33,493 bases of DNA from a bacterium (GTDB lineage: Bacteria > JAHJDO01): NCBI GenBank assembly GCA_018812485.1, contig JAHJDO010000130.1:1-33493 (forward strand). The letters are read 5' to 3'. Below the pieces are notes generated by a model. That model was not told where the DNA came from and did no database searches. It worked only from the letters and a program-made list of their open reading frames with translations. Below, piece by piece: positions 13,016 through 18,742 of the stretch. Every line of letters begins with the position of its first letter. Position 1 is the stretch's first letter. The translations under genes and the position numbers were made by a program.

Positions 13016-13180
13016 ATGCAAGTGGAAACTAGAATAAAAGTATCTTATATAACGACATTAGGAGACCACTTTGATAGTGAAATTTCAGAAAAAGACAGAG
13101 AGGAATTAACAGAACAACACATAAGAGACTATTGCAAAGAATATGCTCTAAATAGAAATGATGTCAAAATTCTAAGTTAG
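13016..13180 (+). CDS. Small acidic hypothetical protein, 54 aa
   Basis: Reads MQVETRIKVSYITTLGDHFD and continues as a charged helix, SEKDREELTEQHIRDYCKE. It follows the previous stop by 4 bp with GGGGTGA as its only ribosome-site-like sequence. Unknown function. Confidence 0.5.
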   Translation: MQVETRIKVSYITTLGDHFDSEISEKDREELTEQHIRDYCKEYALNRNDVKILS

Positions 13181-13214
13181 GGAATAAAACAAATAAAATA
13201 AGAGGGAGAATAAC

Positions 13215-13385
13215 ATGTATATGATACTCAGGTGGCGAGACGACGATAGTTATTTAACGTGTCAAAAAAATAATGATGGCTCTATTATGCTTTTTAAAAC
13301 CCTCAAAGAAGCTGATAAGTATGCTAACGACCATCCTAAAACCAACGATATGAGAGTAATATCAATAGAGGCAGTGAAAGAATAA
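13215..13385 (+). CDS. Small hypothetical protein, 56 aa
   Basis: AGAGGGAG precedes the ATG. Sequence pattern MYMILRWRDDDSYLTCQKN, a strand-turn-strand, then FKTLKEADKYANDHP, a helix, then MRVISIEAV, a strand. Similar small beta-alpha-beta proteins are common on phages and plasmids without known function. Last gene behind promoter 8. Confidence 0.6.
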   Translation: MYMILRWRDDDSYLTCQKNNDGSIMLFKTLKEADKYANDHPKTNDMRVISIEAVKE

Positions 13386-13424
13386 GTTAAGGATGAAATA
13401 CTGGAAGAAGATTTATAAATAAGG

Positions 13425-13454
13425 TGTCTAAGTGGTTTATTGTTGCTGTTATAT
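13425..13454 (+). promoter_or_regulatory. Element promoter 9
   Basis: TGTCTAA 13425-13431, 16 bp, GTTATAT 13448-13454, then AAATAGAA. Confidence 0.8.
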
Positions 13455-13485
13455 AAATAGAAATTAAAAGAAAGGAAGTTTGATT

Positions 13486-13737
13486 ATGTATAAATATCTT
13501 GAAGAAACTTTTGATACATTTTATGAGGCTGTTCAGCAGTATCTAAAGTGGTGGGGTAATGGCGGGGGCTGTTACTCGCTGGAATGTCAGCTTAAGGATG
13601 TTGGTGATGAAAATATTACTAAAAAGGATTGGTTAAAACAGGCAAAAGATTTAATTAATGGATTAGATTATTGTTGCGCAGGTAAAGGAATTATGAGACT
13701 GCTGGATACAATAGATGTTGAAATTGTGGAAATTTGA
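13486..13737 (+). CDS. Hypothetical protein, 83 aa
   Basis: Start at ATG 13486 after AAAGGAAG; a TTG two codons upstream is less likely. Contains the aromatic stretch VQQYLKWWGNGGGCYSLEC and DYCCAGKGIMRLLD. Unknown function. Confidence 0.65.
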   Translation: MYKYLEETFDTFYEAVQQYLKWWGNGGGCYSLECQLKDVGDENITKKDWLKQAKDLINGLDYCCAGKGIMRLLDTIDVEIVEI

Positions 13738-13749
13738 AAGGGAAAGAAA

Positions 13750-13974
13750 ATGAATAATATAAAAAGCCTATTACCATCAGATGTAAGAGTTTTAAGGGCT
13801 ATTAATGCCACTGAAAACTATTTGGTTAATTGTAAGAACAAGCAGAAATTTACTAACTACGGATTGACTATTTATGGGTGTGAAAAAAGAAATTTGGGAG
13901 AATATAAAGAAATGCTTGGAAAAGATAAAAGAAAGTTAAACGGTAGATTGAGGGAGCTATATCTTTCAATATAA
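13750..13974 (+). CDS. Hypothetical protein, 74 aa
   Basis: Basic, with YGLTIYGCEKRNLGEYKEML and a lysine/arginine-rich C-terminal helix. Separated by 12 bp from the previous gene and 14 bp from the next, each with a purine-rich ribosome site. No family recognised. Confidence 0.65.
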   Translation: MNNIKSLLPSDVRVLRAINATENYLVNCKNKQKFTNYGLTIYGCEKRNLGEYKEMLGKDKRKLNGRLRELYLSI

Positions 13975-13988
13975 CAAAGGAAGGGAAA

Positions 13989-14342
13989 ATGAGTAAGGTA
14001 AAAAGATGTTGCAGAACCTGTAAATGCCTATTAAAGCAACACGATCAACATGTGTGTTATGAGGGCGGATTTTCCGAGATAGGTGATATTGATAGAAAGT
14101 TGACTATGAATGATTGTAATGCTTGGCAGGAAAAGAGTTTTAGTTTTTGGCTGTATGAGTATGCCTGTGATACTTGCCATTCAGTTTGGTATATGCAGGA
14201 AAAGATTAATAGACCATTAGATATTGACTTTGGATGTCCTCACGGTTGCGATGATGCAGGAAGATATGTTGGGAAAATGCAGGTTGAGAAATATAAATAT
14301 AAAACAAAGCCGTCTAAAAGCAGAAAACTTGCTGTTATATAA
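13989..14342 (+). CDS. Cysteine-rich protein, probably zinc-binding
   Basis: 117 aa. N-terminal CCRTCKCLLKQHDQHVC, then YACDTCHSVWYM and FGCPHGC, giving paired cysteines in at least three places and at least two likely zinc sites. The 3' end overlaps promoter 10: the codons GTT-ATA-TAA are the -10 element. Unknown function; possibly nucleic-acid binding. Confidence 0.7.
   Translation: MSKVKRCCRTCKCLLKQHDQHVCYEGGFSEIGDIDRKLTMNDCNAWQEKSFSFWLYEYACDTCHSVWYMQEKINRPLDIDFGCPHGCDDAGRYVGKMQVEKYKYKTKPSKSRKLAVI
14311..14340 (+). promoter_or_regulatory. Element promoter 10, inside the end of the preceding gene
   Basis: CGTCTAA 14311-14317, 16 bp, GTTATAT 14334-14340, then AAGTAGAA. Serves the membrane protein and dnaN. 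Confidence 0.78.
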
Positions 14343-14365
14343 GTAGAAACGAAAGGGGATATGTA

Positions 14366-14590
14366 ATGTGGATTATAACATGGAGTATGACTTTATTGAG
14401 TATTATTGGCGTAATTCTAAACATTAAAAAGAAAAGGATCTGTTTTGTTTTATGGTCAATAACAAATGTAAGCTGGTGCATTTATGACTTTACAATTCAA
14501 GCATATGCACAGAGCTTTTTGTTTCTTGTATATCTAGGATTGTCTATATGGGGAATCTTTGAATGGAAAAAGGAAAGAATAAAACAATAG
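14366..14590 (+). CDS. Small membrane protein, three helices (PnuC/SemiSWEET-like pattern)
   Basis: 74 aa, with hydrophobic segments MTLLSIIGVILNI, ICFVLWSITNVSWCIYDFTI and AQSFLFLVYLGLSIWGIFEW. The order 'lN...kk...W...N..W..Y' resembles small phage/plasmid membrane proteins related to PnuC nicotinamide-riboside transporters or SemiSWEETs. The substrate cannot be told. It is co-transcribed with dnaN, 12 bp downstream. Confidence 0.65.
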   Translation: MWIITWSMTLLSIIGVILNIKKKRICFVLWSITNVSWCIYDFTIQAYAQSFLFLVYLGLSIWGIFEWKKERIKQ

Positions 14591-14602
14591 GAGTAAAAAG
14601 CC

Positions 14603-15673
14603 ATGAAAATGACTGTAAAGAAAGAAAATCTAATTGATGCGCTTGCGTATTGTAGCGGAGCTGCAGGTAGCAAAAGGAATACTCTACCCGTTTTGGAATG
14701 CGTAAAGATGTCTGCAAAAGAGGGAAAACTGGAGTGTGTAACAACTGATCTTGAAATAACGCTGGGGAAAAGCGTTGAGTGTGAAGTAGAAAAAGAAGGG
14801 ACTATCCTTGTTTTACACAGAGATTTATTTGGCTTGGTAAAAGAGATTGATGTAGAAATGATCAGCCTTGAAGTAGAGAAAAAAGACACGGAAGAAGAAA
14901 AAGAAAAAACAGGTGTGCTTTTGCTAAAAACCGATAAGGGCAAGTATAGATTGCCGTTAGCAAAGGTTCAGGATTTCCCAAAGATTGAAAAAGTAGAAGC
15001 GAAAACAAGTCTGGAAATAGATATTAAAGAAGTGCTTCAGAAAACTATGTTTGCAGTGTCTAATGATGAAATAAGATATGCTCTAAACGGAGTGTTTTTT
15101 GATGGCGAAAATGCCGTTGCGACAAATGGGATTCGACTATCAGTAATACCCTGTAGTCTAATACCCTGTAGTCTAAGTGAAACAAGCTGTATTGTGCCTA
15201 CAAACGCCTGCAGGGAAATTGCGAAGATTGACGGAAAAGCAGAGGTGCAGATAACAGATAAAAATATCTTATTTAGAAATAATGGATCATATATTAAATC
15301 AAGGTTGGTAGAGGGGAAGTTCCCGGATTACAAGACGATAATTCCAAAAAACGATTGTAAAATAAAAATAAACAGCGAGGAATTGGTAAACGTACTTAAG
15401 AGAATGAAGCTGATCGATGAAAGCGCAGTAGAAATTGCTTTTGGAAAAGACAGTGTTGTATTTAAAAATGGGAAAGAAGGGAAAACAGCTAACGAAGAAA
15501 TGGTTATTAAAAATGAAGAAGAAAAGAAGTTTGCTATAAATCCTGTTTTCTTAATAGAAGTATTGAAAAGAGTAAGCGGAGAGGTTGTTTTTGAATTAGG
15601 GGAAGACGCAAATTCCCCAATTGTAATTAAAAAAGATGATTTTACCCATATCATAATGCCTGTCAAGCTTTGA
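14603..15673 (+). CDS. dnaN: DNA polymerase III beta subunit (sliding clamp)
   Basis: 356 aa, slightly short for a bacterial clamp of about 370. The three clamp domains are visible: the N-terminal MTVKKENLIDALAYCSGAAG...NTLPVLECVKM and VTTDLEI, the middle MFAVSNDEIRYALNGVFFD with ATNGIRLSV, and the C-terminal VNVLKRMKLID ending FTHIIMPVKL (the typical 'MPxRL' end). It encircles DNA and tethers polymerases and repair enzymes. A 15-bp tandem duplication (15146-15175) repeats IPCSL in the second domain. A plasmid-borne clamp implies that the element replaces or redirects the host replisome. GGAG precedes the start. A parS-like palindrome follows 4 bp after the stop. Confidence 0.93.
   Translation: MKMTVKKENLIDALAYCSGAAGSKRNTLPVLECVKMSAKEGKLECVTTDLEITLGKSVECEVEKEGTILVLHRDLFGLVKEIDVEMISLEVEKKDTEEEKEKTGVLLLKTDKGKYRLPLAKVQDFPKIEKVEAKTSLEIDIKEVLQKTMFAVSNDEIRYALNGVFFDGENAVATNGIRLSVIPCSLIPCSLSETSCIVPTNACREIAKIDGKAEVQITDKNILFRNNGSYIKSRLVEGKFPDYKTIIPKNDCKIKINSEELVNVLKRMKLIDESAVEIAFGKDSVVFKNGKEGKTANEEMVIKNEEEKKFAINPVFLIEVLKRVSGEVVFELGEDANSPIVIKKDDFTHIIMPVKL
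15146..15175 (+). repeat. 15-bp tandem duplication within dnaN
   Basis: ATACCCTGTAGTCTA occurs twice in tandem and encodes IPCSLIPCSL. It keeps the frame and looks like a recent slippage event. Confidence 0.9.
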
Positions 15674-15677
15674 TTAG

Positions 15678-15701
15678 AAAAGTTGAGCGCGCTCAACTTT
15701 T
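15678..15701. repeat. parS: parS-like palindrome, copy 1
   Basis: Perfect 24-bp palindrome around GTTGAGCGCGCTCAAC with AAAA/TTTT flanks and no loop. Three copies occur (15678, 24956, 31414), one upstream of parAB, and the core has the size and symmetry of ParB sites. As RNA it could also act as a weak terminator. Confidence 0.65.
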
Positions 15702-15722
15702 AAAAAACAAGTGTTTAATAGG

Positions 15723-15742
15723 GTCTCTGTGAGACTGCTTTT
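15723..15742 (+). terminator. Possible terminator after dnaN
   Basis: GTCTC-TGT-GAGAC (15723-15735) followed by TGCTTTTTG. Short stem, so moderate support. Confidence 0.5.
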
Positions 15743-15777
15743 TGTTTATAAGTAAGTCAGAAGTTTTTTAACAGTCC

Positions 15778-15807
15778 AGTCTAAAGTTTTTCCTAAAGCT
15801 GTTATAT
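15778..15807 (+). promoter_or_regulatory. Element promoter 11
   Basis: AGTCTAA 15778-15784, 16 bp, GTTATAT 15801-15807, then AAGTAGAAG. Confidence 0.78.
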
Positions 15808-15841
15808 AAGTAGAAGAACAAACAACAGAGGGAGTTTAGAT

Positions 15842-16030
15842 ATGGCATCAAAAGTAATTAAAAAACTAGAATCCAAAGACCAAGCATACGCCTTTTATAT
15901 CTTCCAGTTAAAAGAAAAACACAGACATCTTGAAGATATAGCAAACATAGGTAAAGACTTGAAAAAATTAGAGAAAGATTACGGGTTTAAAAAACCGAAT
16001 ATAAGTTTAGATTTCTATGTGGAGGTGTAA
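15842..16030 (+). CDS. Small helical hypothetical protein, 62 aa
   Basis: AGAGGGAG ribosome site. Helical and charged (KKLESKDQAYAFYIFQLKEK, IGKDLKKLEKDYG). Unknown function. Confidence 0.65.
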   Translation: MASKVIKKLESKDQAYAFYIFQLKEKHRHLEDIANIGKDLKKLEKDYGFKKPNISLDFYVEV

Positions 16031-16032
16031 AG

Positions 16033-16134
16033 ATGAGCAAATATCAAAGAATTTGGATCCATTTAATATGTATAGCTAAAGCCGGACATTTAGTTTGGCA
16101 CATTAAGGGCATATTGAGGGAATTCTTTGCCTAA
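16033..16134 (+). CDS. Very small hypothetical protein, 33 aa
   Basis: GGAGGTGTAAAG gives a good ribosome site over the end of the previous gene. The product MSKYQRIWIHLICIAKAGHL and VWHIKGILREFFA is a hydrophobic, aromatic helix, perhaps membrane-associated. Confidence 0.5.
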   Translation: MSKYQRIWIHLICIAKAGHLVWHIKGILREFFA

Positions 16135-16159
16135 AACTTTTTAAATAGGGGTTTTGAAA

Positions 16160-16573
16160 ATGGTTAATCAAATGGAATTGTTTAGAGAAAATAAGGTAAT
16201 GCCAGGCACAAATGGCGTGAGTTATGTTCCTGTTAAAGAAAAAAGCGCGGAGGACAAAGAGCTTTCTTATCTGAGTGATCTGGAAAAAGCTGAGTATCTG
16301 TGGGATATGAGGGCTTGGAAACAATACAAAGACCAGGCAGAAGTTGAGGATTACGTTAACGAGCCTACGAGCAAAAACAATGGCCATTCTATGTGGTGTG
16401 TGGAGAGATTAAAGGAGCTAGGTGTTGTAAAGAATAAAATAATCCAGGTAATAATGAAAAATCCTTATATCCAATACAAAAATCGGTTAGTCGCTTGTAT
16501 GGCGGGAGAAACCTGCCCAAAATTTGAGAAGTTTAAAAGTTACTCTGAATGTGGTTGTGAAAAATGTCAATAG
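16160..16573 (+). CDS. Hypothetical protein with C-terminal cysteine cluster
   Basis: 137 aa from ATG 16160; a TTG two codons earlier is less likely. The C-terminus holds ACMAGETCPKF and YSECGCEKCQ, six cysteines in about 25 residues, suggesting a metal-binding tail. The middle YLWDMRAWKQYKDQAEVEDY is helical. Unknown function. Confidence 0.7.
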   Translation: MVNQMELFRENKVMPGTNGVSYVPVKEKSAEDKELSYLSDLEKAEYLWDMRAWKQYKDQAEVEDYVNEPTSKNNGHSMWCVERLKELGVVKNKIIQVIMKNPYIQYKNRLVACMAGETCPKFEKFKSYSECGCEKCQ

Positions 16574-16578
16574 AAGAT

Positions 16579-16608
16579 TGTCTAACTTTTTCAGAAAAAC
16601 TGTTATAC
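16579..16608 (+). promoter_or_regulatory. Element promoter 12
   Basis: TGTCTAA 16579-16585, 16 bp, GTTATAC 16602-16608 (last base differs), then ATATAGAA. Confidence 0.75.
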
Positions 16609-16627
16609 ATATAGAAAGGGGGTCGTG

Positions 16628-16828
16628 ATGATTTGTATAGGAATTTTGGCTTTAATTATTCTGGGAATAGATATTTATTTAAACGATCAAGAGGATCTTG
16701 CTGAGTTGTGTCTTTGGATAAAACGAACTACTGGATCTTTGAAAGCAAAATTAAGAAGTCAAAAAAGAAGAAATATTAAGAAAACTATAAGAGGGAGTGC
16801 GATATGGCAATCACAGTTAAAGAAATAA
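16628..16828 (+). CDS. Small single-pass membrane protein
   Basis: 66 aa from ATG 16628 (a GTG one codon upstream is too near the GGGGG ribosome site). Hydrophobic helix MICIGILALIILGIDIYL at the N-terminus, then a strongly basic tail (KLRSQKRRNIKKTIRG). Overlaps the next gene by 25 bp. Unknown. Confidence 0.6.
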   Translation: MICIGILALIILGIDIYLNDQEDLAELCLWIKRTTGSLKAKLRSQKRRNIKKTIRGSAIWQSQLKK

Positions 16829-17088
16829 AAGAAGACGATATAAGTTTGGGACGTCATTTTGCAATCTGGAGTGGATGTGATTGCAGATTTATGGATTATG
16901 ATGGATTGGGTTTTTCAAGAGATAGCATAGAGGATTATGTTAAGAAAAATCCATTTCCGGAAGATGAATATTACAGCGAAGGTGACATGATTTGTGATTT
17001 TACAAGTGCAGATGGGAGTGTAACCTTGCGTTGCGAGAAGGAAGAAACGGCGGATTGGGTTGCTGATATGATCAATGCTTTGCTTTGA
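16804..17088 (+). CDS. Hypothetical protein, 94 aa
   Basis: GAGGGAG ribosome site inside the previous gene's end. Acidic and mixed alpha/beta, with a CDCRFMDYDGLG segment and a C-terminal WVADMINALL helix. Its TGA stop overlaps an ATG (TGATG) of a 35-codon ORF. Confidence 0.65.
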   Translation: MAITVKEIKEDDISLGRHFAIWSGCDCRFMDYDGLGFSRDSIEDYVKKNPFPEDEYYSEGDMICDFTSADGSVTLRCEKEETADWVADMINALL

Positions 17089-17195
17089 TGCTAAAAGGGT
17101 TAAAAAAGTATTTGCTAAGCAGGGGGAGTTGTTTGCATGAAAGCGACAAAAACCAGGTAATAAGAGATATAAAAACAAAAGGAAATGAGAGATGA
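17088..17195 (+). CDS. Translationally coupled 35-aa ORF
   Basis: Starts in a TGATG overlap with the previous stop and ends in an ATGA overlap with the next start, reading MLKGLKKYLLSRGSCLHESD. The double overlap supports translation, but the ORF is short and no family is recognised. Confidence 0.45.
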   Translation: MLKGLKKYLLSRGSCLHESDKNQVIRDIKTKGNER

Positions 17196-17464
17196 ATCGA
17201 ATAGATTTTACTGTCAGGCAAAAGGGGGAATATAATAGATATTGTTATTATAAAGGGTTTGATGGTGAAAAACATATGTGGACTAAAAAGTTAAAAGAAG
17301 CAGATTTATTTCTGGATGCAAATACAGCTTTTGATTTTAAAGATAAATTAAAATTTAATAGTCCTCGTGTTGTGGCAATAATTACAAATGGAGAAAGTAA
17401 GATTATAAAAGTATTTAAACCTACAAGAAAGAAATACTATGTTAAGCAATCGCAGAAAGATTAA
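17192..17464 (+). CDS. Basic hypothetical protein, 90 aa
   Basis: AAAGGAAATG precedes the start. Strand-rich and basic (RQKGEYNRYCYYKGFDGEKH, VVAIITNGESKIIKVFK). Unknown. Confidence 0.65.
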   Translation: MNRIDFTVRQKGEYNRYCYYKGFDGEKHMWTKKLKEADLFLDANTAFDFKDKLKFNSPRVVAIITNGESKIIKVFKPTRKKYYVKQSQKD

Positions 17465-17473
17465 AGGGTAAAA

Positions 17474-17743
17474 ATGAAAGGTGATAGCAAGGTGAAGATA
17501 GAAAACTATTCACCATATCCGGGGTTTTTAGACTTGAGAGACTATGAATTACCTAAAAGAGATTTTATGCGATGGTGGAAAGTTCAAGACATGCTGGCTC
17601 ATATGCAAAAAAGAGCGGAATATTTTAAGAAATACCATCCTGCCCAATGGCAAAAAGCACAAGAAATATCAGCGGAATATAACATGATAATTATGGACTT
17701 GAAAGTTAAAAGAAGACTAGGGCAGGGAGTGCTAGGAATATGA
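17474..17743 (+). CDS. Hypothetical protein, 89 aa
   Basis: Starts 9 bp after the previous stop and overlaps the next start by ATGA. Aromatic and helical (DFMRWWKVQDMLAHMQKRAE, YFKKYHPAQWQKAQEIS). Unknown function. Confidence 0.65.
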   Translation: MKGDSKVKIENYSPYPGFLDLRDYELPKRDFMRWWKVQDMLAHMQKRAEYFKKYHPAQWQKAQEISAEYNMIIMDLKVKRRLGQGVLGI

Positions 17744-18000
17744 GATATTGGGTTGATCTTAAATACAAAAAGTTCGACGTAGTTCGCTATAGTGATTATT
17801 TTTTACCGGGACTGATCCCTCAACACGTATTAGATATGATGCTGGCTGATTATGTTGATGAAGAACTGGGTTTGTGTGCAGCATGTGAGGAACTACATTG
17901 TAAATGTCATGTAATAGAGTGGGAGACGGGTAGAAAGTTCTGCCCAATTTTATTTCACGATGTTGTGAAACCTAAGTGGGCAATATCGGAGTTAGTGTGA
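17740..18000 (+). CDS. Hypothetical protein with small Cys/His cluster
   Basis: 86 aa, ATGA overlap with the preceding gene. CAACEELHCKCHVIEWETG and KFC make a likely single zinc site in the middle. Last gene behind promoter 12. Confidence 0.65.
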   Translation: MRYWVDLKYKKFDVVRYSDYFLPGLIPQHVLDMMLADYVDEELGLCAACEELHCKCHVIEWETGRKFCPILFHDVVKPKWAISELV

Positions 18001-18038
18001 TTTAAGGTAGTAATAATTAGCGGAGTGGATTGTTCTGT

Positions 18039-18074
18039 CCTGGCGTTTAGCCAGGTGATACAGCACAAAAAGAA
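18039..18074. repeat. Hairpin with shared ACAGCACAAAAAGAA tail
   Basis: CCTGGC-GTTTA-GCCAGG (18039-18055), then ACAGCACAAAAAGAA (18060-18074), the same 15 nt that follow a hairpin at 4840-4852. Confidence 0.5.
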
Positions 18075-18083
18075 AGCAGAAAA

Positions 18084-18118
18084 GGCAGGGTAAAATTTTA
18101 TTTATCTTGTCTTTTTTT
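18084..18118 (+). terminator. Probable terminator before promoter 13
   Basis: GGCAGG can pair with CTTGTC (with G-U pairs) and is followed by TTTTTTT. The segment TTGTCTTTTTTTATGTCTAA is nearly shared with the terminator-promoter junction at 25018-25041, suggesting copying of the whole terminator-promoter cassette. Confidence 0.5.
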
Positions 18119-18119
18119 A

Positions 18120-18149
18120 TGTCTAAAACTCGCCATTCTCCTGTTATAT
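18120..18149 (+). promoter_or_regulatory. Element promoter 13
   Basis: TGTCTAA 18120-18126, 16 bp, GTTATAT 18143-18149, then CTATAGAA. Confidence 0.8.
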
Positions 18150-18175
18150 CTATAGAAAAAGCAGAGGGGGGGAAC

Positions 18176-18694
18176 ATGCTTGTATTTGATTGTAAGGGCG
18201 GGAAGGGAATTAATATCAACGGGAAAGATTACTTTCTTATAAGAGGCTATACCAGAAATTACGATGATTTTATTTTTCTCCAGGTATCAGGAAACACGTC
18301 TCTTAGAAAAGAAGATCTACCAAACAAAGATTGGGATGTCTTTGTAACAAAAACCGCAGGGCAAAGAGTTTATACGGCATATAGAAAACCGTATTTTAAT
18401 TATGGGACAACAAAAGCAGACGTAACATTATGTTATATAGGCGCGTCTACACAAGGCAGCTACTTTATAGCGTTAAAAGATATCGCAAGAATATATAAAT
18501 TGGTAGTTAGTGACGAGGTGCTATTTGAGAGAGCTGGTTGTGAGGAAGTTGTAAATAGCCGGGGATTAGAAAAATTAAATGATAAGGGAATCTTAGACGT
18601 TGACGCAGTTACGGTGCGATATGACAACTGGTACATGAAAGAAAGCAGAGCTAAAGAGTTGATTTTTAGGGAAGAAGATACAAACGATGTCTAA
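18176..18694 (+). CDS. Hypothetical protein, 172 aa
   Basis: Start chosen at ATG 18176 after GAGGGGGG; the open frame extends left through the promoter and is not translated there. Mixed alpha/beta, with GGKGININGKDYFLIRGYTR at the start. No motif recognised. It ends NDV with GTC-TAA inside the -35 element of promoter 14. Confidence 0.72.
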   Translation: MLVFDCKGGKGININGKDYFLIRGYTRNYDDFIFLQVSGNTSLRKEDLPNKDWDVFVTKTAGQRVYTAYRKPYFNYGTTKADVTLCYIGASTQGSYFIALKDIARIYKLVVSDEVLFERAGCEEVVNSRGLEKLNDKGILDVDAVTVRYDNWYMKESRAKELIFREEDTNDV

Positions 18695-18717
18695 ATACGT
18701 TTGTTTTGCGGTTATAT
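18688..18717 (+). promoter_or_regulatory. Element promoter 14
   Basis: TGTCTAA 18688-18694 (contains the preceding stop codon), 16 bp, GTTATAT 18711-18717, then AGATAGAA. Confidence 0.8.
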
Positions 18718-18742
18718 AGATAGAAAAAAGGGAGTGTGAAAT

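Noticed and set aside
15678-15701. Palindromes as simple rho-independent terminators
   Set aside because: Perfect symmetry without a loop, exact conservation in three places and the position near parAB fit a protein-binding site better; a secondary terminator role is not excluded.
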